Assembly: GCA_030597345.1 (NCBI GenBank)
Contig: JAUVSA010000025.1
Span: 1-13,744 of the forward strand
Length of the DNA stretch: 13,744 nucleotides
Reading direction: 5' to 3'
Origin: Bacillota bacterium
GTDB taxonomy: Bacteria > Armatimonadota > Hebobacteria > Hebobacterales > Hebobacteraceae
Below the pieces are notes generated by a model. That model did no database searches. It was not told the origin of the DNA and was given only the letters and a program-made list of their open reading frames with translations. A program made the translations under genes and the position numbers. Shown here one piece after another: positions 6,074 through 12,876 of this stretch (position 1 is its first letter; each line of letters starts with the position of its first letter).

Positions 6074-7141
6074 TTAGACAGGGTATTCTCTGGCAGCGGC
6101 GATCATGGCGCGGAGGTGATCGAGCGGGAACTCGCGATGGATCGAGCAAGAGGGCATGAGGACATATCCGCCGTCGCCGCCTGCCCCCCGCACCACCTCG
6201 TTCGTAACCTCTCGGATGCGCTCCGCCGGACCGGGGAGGAGCACCTCGGGAATATCCGGCCCGCCCAGGATGCAGATGCGCTTTCCCCAGCGCTGCTTGG
6301 CGATCGCGAGGTCGTTGCGCTCTCCGAACTGGAAGCCGGCGATACCGGTTTCGATGGCGGCCTCCGCCAGGGGCCAGAAGCGCTCGTCGGTGAAGGGACC
6401 GTGGGGGTGGAACACCACCGGGGCACCGCGCTCGCTCGCGGCGGCGAGGATCTTGGCCAGGCCGGGAATGGTGTATTCGAGATACTGCTCCGGCCGGATG
6501 ACGCCGGGACCATCGGAGGCGGCAGCCACGAAGATGAAATGCGCGCCCGCATCGAGCAGCGCGCGGACGTGTTCACATGCCAGTGCGACCGCGAAGTCGA
6601 TCGCCGCCCGGGCGGCGGCGGGGTCACGCACCATGTCGGTGAGGAGAGAGTCGAGCCCGCGTAGGAGGCCGGCTTTGGTGACTGGGCCCTCGACGTTGGC
6701 CGCAATGGCGACGCGATCACCGAGGGCCTCTGCCACGAGCTGGTAGGACCGCAGGACGCCGGGCATGCGGCCCTCAGTGTGGAGGTCGGGGAGGCGGGCG
6801 CGGGCGATGTCCTCAGGAGTCGAGAAGGCGGGCTCGGCGACGTAGGGGATGCCCCGCTCCGGGAACTCGACGCGGCCCCCGAGGGTATCGACGTCGAGGC
6901 CGAGGTCGTGGATGCTGCCGACCACGCAGTCATGCCCAAGCAATCGCTGAGTCTCAATGACGCAGCGGGCGGATTTCTGGGCGTGGTAAATCCCGCCCGG
7001 CCCGCCGGCGCAGACCTCGGGAGTGGTGAAGTCGCAGACGTCGAGCCCGAGGGTGAGGTCCCTCAGGAAGATGGGAACCGCGTCGGTTTTCTCGCCTCGG
7101 AGGGCCGCTTCGATCCGCTGGCGTGGTGTCACTGAGGGCAT
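6074..7141 (-). CDS. URO-D/MtaA-family protein with HxH zinc-site variant
   Basis: A 355-residue cytoplasmic TIM-barrel protein of the uroporphyrinogen decarboxylase/MtaA superfamily. It opens with the family N terminus (TPRQRIEAALRGEKTDAVPI), so the ATG start is well placed. The place of the methyltransferase zinc motif H-x-C is taken by VFHPHGPF (H245, H247), while a later Cys is kept in LMPSCSIHREF (C332). One cysteine ligand therefore appears to be a histidine, which could alter the zinc site or the acceptor. It lacks the arginine-rich N terminus of true heme-pathway HemE, and its neighbours argue for methyl transfer. It may be a substrate-specific methyltransferase (as in the URO-D half of CmuA) or a methylcorrinoid:acceptor enzyme. 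It lies 14 bases after the porin gene and 31 before the corrinoid-protein gene. Confidence 0.85.
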   Translation of the reverse strand: MPSVTPRQRIEAALRGEKTDAVPIFLRDLTLGLDVCDFTTPEVCAGGPGGIYHAQKSARCVIETQRLLGHDCVVGSIHDLGLDVDTLGGRVEFPERGIPYVAEPAFSTPEDIARARLPDLHTEGRMPGVLRSYQLVAEALGDRVAIAANVEGPVTKAGLLRGLDSLLTDMVRDPAAARAAIDFAVALACEHVRALLDAGAHFIFVAAASDGPGVIRPEQYLEYTIPGLAKILAAASERGAPVVFHPHGPFTDERFWPLAEAAIETGIAGFQFGERNDLAIAKQRWGKRICILGGPDIPEVLLPGPAERIREVTNEVVRGAGGDGGYVLMPSCSIHREFPLDHLRAMIAAAREYPV

Positions 7142-7155
7142 TTGGCTCTCGGCGC

Positions 7156-8427
7156 TCAGAACCAGGTTTGGTATTGGACGACGAACTTGTCGTTGTCGGC
7201 CTCGTCTTCCGCCTCGCGGCTCCAGACGTAGTTGAAGCGAATCATCTCCTGGCAGCGATGCGTGCCGTAGCGTGTGCCCTTGATGTGATAGTTGAGGCCG
7301 AGGGTGTAGGCGGTGAGGTCATACTGGTCGCTGACGGAGCGATTGGCGTCGAACTGCTGGTAGCCGAGGACGGCCTCGAGCTTGTCGCGGCGGCCGAGGT
7401 AGGGCAGGAAGTGGTGCAGGTAGGCATAGTAGCCGTCGGCGGTGACGGAGGCGCTGTCGCCGGGCTCGATCTTGGTGCGGATGTACTCGACCCACACCGA
7501 TGAGGGGCCGCGCTGCCACTGGAGGTCGGCCTGCCAGGAGGTCTCGTCGGCCTCGGCGGCGGTGTAGGCGGAGAGCAGGCCGTAGGGGTCGGCGTTCTTC
7601 TTCAAGAAGCGAGACTGGTAGGGACTGAAGTCGGTGTTGCGATTGGCGAAATAGCTAGCGCCAAGGGAGAGTTCCGGAGTTGGCTGTGCGGTAAGACGGC
7701 CGGCCCAGAGGTAGCCGTGGTTGGGATTGGCCTTGTATTTGCCACTGCCATTGCCGACGAAGAGTTGATAGTTGAGGCCCCCGAGGATCGGCCGCTTGCC
7801 ATCGAGTCGGATGCCGATGTCTTTGTCGGCGGGCAGGAAGTTGGAGACGGCGGCGCGGTCTATGCAGAGGAGATAGGCGTCGGACATCACGATCTCGTAG
7901 CCAAACGGCGCCTGGAGTTGGCCGGCGACGAGGTTGGCGAAGTCCCATCCCCTCCACTCCATCTGGGCGACGTGGCGGTTGACCTTTTCATGGCCCCAGT
8001 CGGACTGATATTGGACCTTGTACCCGGTCTCGGGACGGAGGTCGCCCATGATGTAGAAGCGGGCGCGGCGGAGGGCGAAGCCGTCGCCGCCGGTGCGGTC
8101 GTCCCGGTTTCCGAAGTAGGGTTGGGCCTCGTCCTCCTGCACGCTGGAGAAGCGAGTCTCGACGCGGACTTTGGTCTTCACAGTGGGGTACTTCGGCTTC
8201 TCGGGAACGGGCGGAGCCGGCGGGGCCGGCTTTTCGGCCTCGGCGATGCGCTCTTTGAGGGCCTCCTCTTCTTCCGCAGAGAGGACGCCCTTCGCGGCTA
8301 GGATGTCTATTAGCTCGGAAAGAGAGTCCTGTTCGGCGGAGACCTTAGTCTCGGCGCCGACTAGGCTCGTGGGGATTAGCGCCAAGGCCAATATCCCCAC
8401 TACGACGATGCGAAAATGGCGTTTCAT
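7156..8427 (-). CDS. Outer-membrane porin, OprO/OprP (phosphate-selective porin) type
   Basis: A predicted outer-membrane beta-barrel channel of 423 residues. The start at ATG 8427 is fixed by AAAGGAGG four bases upstream (8432-8439). The first 25 residues form a signal peptide (MKRHF, hydrophobic core, VGA before the cut). A charged helical segment follows at about 34-65 (SLSELIDILAAKGVLSAEEE), then a Pro-rich linker at about 66-81. The rest alternates aromatic and polar residues and ends QYQTWF, with the terminal aromatic typical of barrel proteins. Segments such as RRARFYIMGDLRPETGYKVQ and AQMEWRGWDFANLVAGQLQA resemble OprO/OprP-type porins. The short helical region may form a periplasmic oligomer or cell-wall contact. 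Its place between the binding-protein genes and the methyltransferase genes suggests it admits the substrate. Specificity for phosphate is not implied. Confidence 0.85.
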   Translation of the reverse strand: MKRHFRIVVVGILALALIPTSLVGAETKVSAEQDSLSELIDILAAKGVLSAEEEEALKERIAEAEKPAPPAPPVPEKPKYPTVKTKVRVETRFSSVQEDEAQPYFGNRDDRTGGDGFALRRARFYIMGDLRPETGYKVQYQSDWGHEKVNRHVAQMEWRGWDFANLVAGQLQAPFGYEIVMSDAYLLCIDRAAVSNFLPADKDIGIRLDGKRPILGGLNYQLFVGNGSGKYKANPNHGYLWAGRLTAQPTPELSLGASYFANRNTDFSPYQSRFLKKNADPYGLLSAYTAAEADETSWQADLQWQRGPSSVWVEYIRTKIEPGDSASVTADGYYAYLHHFLPYLGRRDKLEAVLGYQQFDANRSVSDQYDLTAYTLGLNYHIKGTRYGTHRCQEMIRFNYVWSREAEDEADNDKFVVQYQTWF

Positions 8428-8464
8428 ATCGCCTCCTTTCTCGTTCAGTTGACGGTGGGCCGGG

Positions 8465-9484
8465 CTAGTCCGCATCGGCTTTCTCGATGAAGGACCGATC
8501 AATGATGCGGTCCCAGTCTGGCAGATGGGTGATCTTGCCCTGGTCGTGGAGGAAGCCCGCGGTCTGCTTCAGGCTGTCTACAGTGGCCTGGTCCAGGATG
8601 ACCCCCCATTCAAGTGTGTCCATCATCTTGCGCTCTCGTGCGACCGGGACACCGGTGGCTTCGGCGATGAGAGCGGCAGCTTCGTCGGGGTGGTCGTGCA
8701 TGAAATCCACTGCTTGCTGGGTAGCGCGCAGGGCCGCGACGACTGCGTCCGGGTGCTCCTGGGCATAGCGCTCGGTGACGAGCATGACGAGGGGATAGGT
8801 GTTGCCGAGGCCGGACAGAGTCGCCACCTCGTAGCTGCCCTCGACGCGTTCCTCGATGTTGCTGGGCCAGGGCTCGCTGCCGACGCCGGCGTCTATACCT
8901 CCGGCCAGCATCGCCTCCGGCATGTCGCGCGGGTTGAGGGGGACGAGCTTCAGGTCCTGGACATCGATACCGCTCTTCTCGAGGAAGAGGAGAAAGCCGC
9001 CGTGCGTGCTGGAGCCCATCTGCACCCCGACACGCTTTCCCTGAAGGTCGGCGGCGGAGCGAATGCCGGAGTTGGGGGCAGCAACGAGTCGGTGCATGCG
9101 CTCTCCGCCGCCGTAGGAGGCGACGATCTTCACCGGCATTCCGGAAGCAGCAGCGATGATTCCGGGCGCGTCGCCCATGACTGAAGCGTCGGCGCTTCCG
9201 GAGGTGAGGGCCTCGGCGGCCTGGATGCCGGCCTGAACCACCTTGGCCTCCACGGCGAGTCCATGGTCGGCAAAGTAGCCCTTCTTGATGGCTACAATCT
9301 GGGGCGCGTAGTGGATCTTCTTGCCGTAGGCTAGGCGAAGCTGAGTGGGCGCGGCCGCTGTGATATCCTCTGTTTTCCTCGCGCAGCCCGAGCAGACCGC
9401 GAGAATGCCTGCCAGGGCAACTGCGGCGAGCAGCGCTCGTCGGCTCAGACCTACGTCTGATAGTTGGCAAGACGCTCGCTTCAT
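8465..9484 (-). CDS. NitT/TauT-type ABC transporter substrate-binding lipoprotein (first paralogue)
   Basis: Periplasmic receptor of 339 residues for the ABC transporter encoded upstream, of the SsuA/TauA/NMT1-like family. ATG 9484 has GAGGAG ahead of it. The N terminus has a twin-arginine-like SRRALL, a hydrophobic core and a probable lipidation Cys at position 34 (VCSGC), so it is likely a membrane-anchored lipoprotein. Family features include LRLAYGKKIHYAPQIVAIKK (the first strand and start of the ligand cleft), the motif SYGGGERMHR, DLQGKRVGVQMGSSTHG and SEPWPSNIEER. It is a clear paralogue of the protein encoded at 9528-10526, sharing SxGGGExxHR, SEPxPSxxEER, LGNxYP and HPDEAA. The ligand is unknown. 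The family covers taurine, alkanesulfonates, nitrate and pyrimidine precursors of thiamine, and none can be chosen from the sequence. Confidence 0.9.
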   Translation of the reverse strand: MKRASCQLSDVGLSRRALLAAVALAGILAVCSGCARKTEDITAAAPTQLRLAYGKKIHYAPQIVAIKKGYFADHGLAVEAKVVQAGIQAAEALTSGSADASVMGDAPGIIAAASGMPVKIVASYGGGERMHRLVAAPNSGIRSAADLQGKRVGVQMGSSTHGGFLLFLEKSGIDVQDLKLVPLNPRDMPEAMLAGGIDAGVGSEPWPSNIEERVEGSYEVATLSGLGNTYPLVMLVTERYAQEHPDAVVAALRATQQAVDFMHDHPDEAAALIAEATGVPVARERKMMDTLEWGVILDQATVDSLKQTAGFLHDQGKITHLPDWDRIIDRSFIEKADAD

Positions 9485-9527
9485 GGTTTGATCTCCTCTC
9501 TTAGGATCCGGAAGGGAGGTCCTTCCG

Positions 9528-10526
9528 TTACTGCCCAGCTTGTTGGAGGACGGTCTCGTCGATGGCCTCCAAAAGCGCTGGCGCATCCGTGATGATGCCC
9601 TGGTCCGCGATGAACCCGGCGGTCTTTTCGAGGCTGGAACGGGTGACCCGGTCCACCTGCACTCGGTAGTAGTGGTGGCTCATGGAGCGCCGGGCGGCCG
9701 TCGGGGAAAGACCTGTCTTTGCGGCCACTACCTGGGCGGCCTCATCGGGATGGTGCTCGATGAAGGAGGCGGCGCGCAGGAGCGCGCGGAGGAAGCGGAC
9801 CACCGCGTCGGGGTGGGCCTCGAGGAACTCGCTTCTGGCGACCAGAAGGATCGGGTAGTTGTTGCCCAGGCCGCCGAGGGTGGCGAGCTGGCGGCCGCCC
9901 CGCTCTTCGACCACTGAAGGTGTGGGTTCGCTGGCGACGATGGCGTCCACAGCGCCGGAGATCAGCGCGTCCGCCATGTCGCTGGGCCGCAGATCGGTTA
10001 CATTGACCTCAGAAAGGTCCAGGTTCACCGACTCGGCCCAGGCAAGGAGTCCGCCGTAGGTGGAGGTGCCCTTCTTGACCGCAAGGCGCCTGCCGACGAG
10101 GTCGGAGGGTGAGCGGATGGAACTGTCGGAGGTGACGATGATGCGATGGCGGTGCTCTCCGCCTCCATGGCTGGCAATGATCTTGACCCGGGCGCGGCTG
10201 ACGGCGATGATGGAGGTGGTGTCTCCCATGGTCCCGATATCTGCGCTTCCGGCCAGCAGCGCCTCGGAACACGCAGGTCCGCTGCTGAAGACGAGACGTT
10301 TCACCGCCAGGCCTTGTTGGCCGAAGAGGTCCCTTTCGACTGCGATAATGCTGGCCGCGTCGGCGACGCGGTCTTGGTAAGCGAAGCGAACCACCATCTC
10401 GGGAGCCCCAGGGACCCCGCGCTTGGCACATCCTCCGAGCCAGAGAGCGCTGATCGAGCAGCCAGCCAGTGCCCAGAGGAGACTAGCAAGCCAGATTCTT
10501 TTCGTGCTGTGAGACGTGGGTTGCAT
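9528..10526 (-). CDS. NitT/TauT-type ABC transporter substrate-binding lipoprotein (second paralogue)
   Basis: Second receptor of the same family, 332 residues, 6 bases after the ATPase gene and 43 bases before the first paralogue. The N terminus (KRIWLASLLWALAGC...LWLGGC) offers two lipoboxes, LAGC ending at Cys23 and LGGC ending at Cys33; the second gives a more conventional mature start (CAKRGVPG). Mature features match the family: VRFAYQDRVADAASIIAVER, SHGGGEHRHR, DLVGRRLAVKKGTSTYG, SEPTPSVVEER and GNNYPILL. Pocket-lining motifs shared with the other paralogue suggest related ligands. The C-terminal helices differ more (SMSHHYYRVQ against DTLEWGVILD), so affinity or ligand may have diverged. 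AGGAGG lies about 11 bases upstream of ATG 10526. Confidence 0.9.
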   Translation of the reverse strand: MQPTSHSTKRIWLASLLWALAGCSISALWLGGCAKRGVPGAPEMVVRFAYQDRVADAASIIAVERDLFGQQGLAVKRLVFSSGPACSEALLAGSADIGTMGDTTSIIAVSRARVKIIASHGGGEHRHRIIVTSDSSIRSPSDLVGRRLAVKKGTSTYGGLLAWAESVNLDLSEVNVTDLRPSDMADALISGAVDAIVASEPTPSVVEERGGRQLATLGGLGNNYPILLVARSEFLEAHPDAVVRFLRALLRAASFIEHHPDEAAQVVAAKTGLSPTAARRSMSHHYYRVQVDRVTRSSLEKTAGFIADQGIITDAPALLEAIDETVLQQAGQ

Positions 10527-10532
10527 GGCAGT

Positions 10533-11345
10533 TCACCCTCCTTCCTGAAGTCGCACAGTCTGCCCCACCTCTTCGCTCTGGGATGGCAGGACACAACAGG
10601 GCAGGTTGGCGAGCACAGCCATCAGCGCCATGGTCGCCTCTCGGATTTCCGGTGAGAAACGATCCCGGGGGCGCGGAATCGAGATGGGAAGATCGGCGAT
10701 GATGCTGTCGGGCGCGGGGGCAAGGACGGCAACGCGATCGGCAAGATAGACGGCTTCTTCCACGTTGTGGGTGACGAAGAGAACGGTCTTGCGGTGAGTC
10801 TCCCAGATACGCAGCAGTTCGTCCTGGAGGCGATCTCGAGTCTGGGCGTCGAGGGCGCCAAAGGGTTCATCCATGAGGAGGGCGCGCGGATTGAGGGCGA
10901 GGACCCGGGCGAGGGCGACGCGCTGCTTCATGCCGCCGGAGAGCTGGTGGGGCCGCGCGCGGGCGAAGGAGTCCAGGCCGACGAGGGTGAGGAAGCGGCG
11001 GACCAGGCCCCGACGCCGCTGCGGCTCGATGTTGAGGTTGCGAAGGCCGAACGCGACGTTCTGCTCACAGGTGAGCCAGGGGAAGAGGGTGGGTTCCTGA
11101 AAGACGACGCCACGGTCGGGGCCGGGGGTTCGCACCGGCTCTCTGTCGAAGAGCACGCGGCCGCCGGAGGGGCGGTCAAAGCCGGCGACCAGATTGAGAA
11201 GGGTGCTCTTCCCGCAGCCGCTGGGGCCGAGGAGGCAGACGAACTCGTTCTCTTCGATCTGGAGGCTGACATCGCGGAGTGCCTGAACGTGCTGGCCCGT
11301 TTCCTCGTTATGGAACACCTTGGAGACCTGATGGAGCTCGATCAT
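10533..11345 (-). CDS. ABC transporter ATPase, NitT/TauT (SsuB/TauB/NrtD) type
   Basis: Cytoplasmic energising subunit, 270 residues from ATG 11345. All nucleotide-binding motifs are intact: Walker A GPSGCGKST (40-48), Q-loop VVFQEPTLFPWLT (Q83), signature LSGGMKQR (135-142), Walker B ALLMDEPFGALD (155-166) and switch His 193 in FVTHNVEEAVYLAD. The sequence form is that of the nitrate/sulfonate/taurine subfamily. The frame is open upstream to 11441, but that stretch overlaps the permease gene and lacks family residues. ATG 11345, five bases past the permease stop, opens directly with MIELHQVSKVF. About 40 residues after the helical core (SPEIREATMALMAVLANLPC) end in a tail with CC. It should pair with the permease at 11351-12220 and serve both binding proteins. 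Confidence 0.95.
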   Translation of the reverse strand: MIELHQVSKVFHNEETGQHVQALRDVSLQIEENEFVCLLGPSGCGKSTLLNLVAGFDRPSGGRVLFDREPVRTPGPDRGVVFQEPTLFPWLTCEQNVAFGLRNLNIEPQRRRGLVRRFLTLVGLDSFARARPHQLSGGMKQRVALARVLALNPRALLMDEPFGALDAQTRDRLQDELLRIWETHRKTVLFVTHNVEEAVYLADRVAVLAPAPDSIIADLPISIPRPRDRFSPEIREATMALMAVLANLPCCVLPSQSEEVGQTVRLQEGG

Positions 11346-11350
11346 CACGA

Positions 11351-12220
11351 TCACCCGGCTCTTGCGAGCCCCCATCGCTCCACAGTGCGGCGCTCGAGGG
11401 GGAGAAGGATGAAGCGCTCGACGATCAGCCCGATGGCGCATATGATCGCAATGCAGACGAATGCGCCACAGTAGTCGAGAGTCCAGCGCGACTGCATGAT
11501 CGAATACCCCAGCCCCGTGCCCGTGCCAACGACCATCTCGCCGGCGACGAGGACGCGCCAGCCACTGGCGAAGCCGACTCGCAGGCCGCTCAGCAGATGC
11601 GGCAGAGAGCCGGGTAGGAGCACCCTGAGGAAAAGCGTCCGCTCGTCGGCTCCCATCATCCGAGCCGCGCGCAGGTACATCTCGTCAACGCTCTTGACCC
11701 CGGCCGTTGTGTTGATGACGATCGGTACGAACGCGGTAACGGCGATCATGAAGATCGTCGTGCGCGGGCCGATTCCGAACAGCAGAATAGCGACGGGAAC
11801 CCAGGCGAGGCCCGGGATGAGCTGAAGCACAGTGACCGTCGGCATCGACAGCCGCTCCAGCAGGCGCGACCAGCCGAACAGCAGCCCGGAGACGATCCCC
11901 AGGCCCACCGCCAGGGAGAAGCCGATGGTGAAGCGCCGCAAGCTATCGCCCAGGTGGCGGTAGATAGTGAAGTCAACCAGAAGCTTGCCTTGAAGGAGTG
12001 CCACCAGCCGGTGGTAGGTATCCAGGGGTGTCGGAAAGGGCACTCCTCGCATATGGGTGACTAGCACCGCCACCCCCCACCAGATGGCCAGGGGAATGGC
12101 GACGGAGGCGACCGCGATCAGCGCGCCGGATAGCGACGGGCGCTGCCTTGCCGCCCGGAGCACGGGCGCGGCGCCGGCGGGCGGGGGGCTGAAGTCAGCC
12201 TTTCCGGGGGAAGTAGACAC
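11351..12220 (-). CDS. ABC transporter permease, NitT/TauT (SsuC/TauC) type
   Basis: Inner-membrane subunit of 289 residues with the binding-protein-dependent transport fold. A Pro-rich cytoplasmic start is followed by about six hydrophobic segments near 34-54, 98-116, 124-150, 152-171, 203-222 and 252-275. The EAA-type coupling loop lies at about 178-200 (SVDEMYLRAARMMGADERTL, then FLRVLLPGSLPHLLSGLR), where the ATPase binds. The start is GTG 12220 with GGAG eight bases upstream. The first 26 bases overlap the end of the DUF5714-type gene, which points to coupled translation. As one permease is present with one ATPase, the transporter is presumably a homodimer of each, fed by two receptors. 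Confidence 0.95.
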   Translation of the reverse strand: MSTSPGKADFSPPPAGAAPVLRAARQRPSLSGALIAVASVAIPLAIWWGVAVLVTHMRGVPFPTPLDTYHRLVALLQGKLLVDFTIYRHLGDSLRRFTIGFSLAVGLGIVSGLLFGWSRLLERLSMPTVTVLQLIPGLAWVPVAILLFGIGPRTTIFMIAVTAFVPIVINTTAGVKSVDEMYLRAARMMGADERTLFLRVLLPGSLPHLLSGLRVGFASGWRVLVAGEMVVGTGTGLGYSIMQSRWTLDYCGAFVCIAIICAIGLIVERFILLPLERRTVERWGLARAG

Positions 12221-12854
12221 ACTCTACTCCGTCGCAGGTATCGTTCTGGGCGAAGAATCGGCAGCGTCCCTCGAACTTCTCTTCCGGCAGCTCGAAGCCG
12301 AGTTCGGCAAATCCATGGCGGGCAACTTCGAGGGCGGCGTAGCTGCTCTTCTTGCAGCAGCGGCTGCCGCCGATTTCAGCGAGATGGGTGGCCAGCTTGG
12401 CGGAGAACTCAAGGAGGCGCTCTCGCGGCTCGGTGGCCACGGGGGTGGAGCCGAGGAGAATGGCATAGGCGGAGGCGGCGCTGGCGAGCGCGCCACAGGC
12501 TCCGAGGAATCCACAGGCGCCGCCGGGGATCTGGCGGCCGCGGTCCACCACCTCATCGATCAACTCCTCGGAGATGGAATAGCCCGCGTTGCGCAGGCAG
12601 AGCAGGAGCAACTCTCCCACCAAAGCGTGATGCCACACGCCGTGCACGGGGGTGCCCTCGCCCTGGCTGAGCAGCTCGTCGAGAGCGGCCGCCGGTTCGG
12701 TGTGCCCGGTCTGCCGGGCCACGAGGGCAGCGAGGTCGGTGGTGCTGTCTCCCGCCGTTCCAGCACAGCAGGCATCGGCCTGGACAGCGCTGCGGAACTG
12801 CGCATAGGAGATTCGGCGGGGCTGGGCGGTCTTTTCGCGGGCTCGGTCTGTCAT
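12195..12854 (-). CDS. Cys-rich DUF5714-type protein
   Basis: A soluble 219-residue protein that I match, from memory of the family pattern, to DUF5714. Features are HGVWHHALVGELLLLCLRNA (H71, H75, H76), a Gly/Cys-rich turn GGACGFLGACGA (C114, C120), a CC pair at 166-167, and a C-terminal cluster CRFFAQNDTCDGVEC (C198, C207, C212). Ten cysteines, several in conserved-looking spacing, suggest metal or cluster binding or redox chemistry. No signal peptide or membrane segment is evident. GGAG lies eight bases upstream of ATG 12854. It comes 22 bases after the regulator gene and overlaps the permease gene by 26, so it is part of the operon. I recall such proteins mostly from anaerobes and methanogens, but no activity is known to me. 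A role in corrinoid or redox handling is a guess. Confidence 0.7.
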   Translation of the reverse strand: MTDRAREKTAQPRRISYAQFRSAVQADACCAGTAGDSTTDLAALVARQTGHTEPAAALDELLSQGEGTPVHGVWHHALVGELLLLCLRNAGYSISEELIDEVVDRGRQIPGGACGFLGACGALASAASAYAILLGSTPVATEPRERLLEFSAKLATHLAEIGGSRCCKKSSYAALEVARHGFAELGFELPEEKFEGRCRFFAQNDTCDGVECVYFPRKG

Positions 12855-12876
12855 GGCGGGTCTCCGGGAGGGAAGG

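Noticed and set aside
5305..6159. Plus-strand open frame of 284 codons opposite the corrinoid-protein gene
   Set aside because: The real gene on the minus strand contains the DxHxxG cobalamin motif. The antisense translation has no such support.
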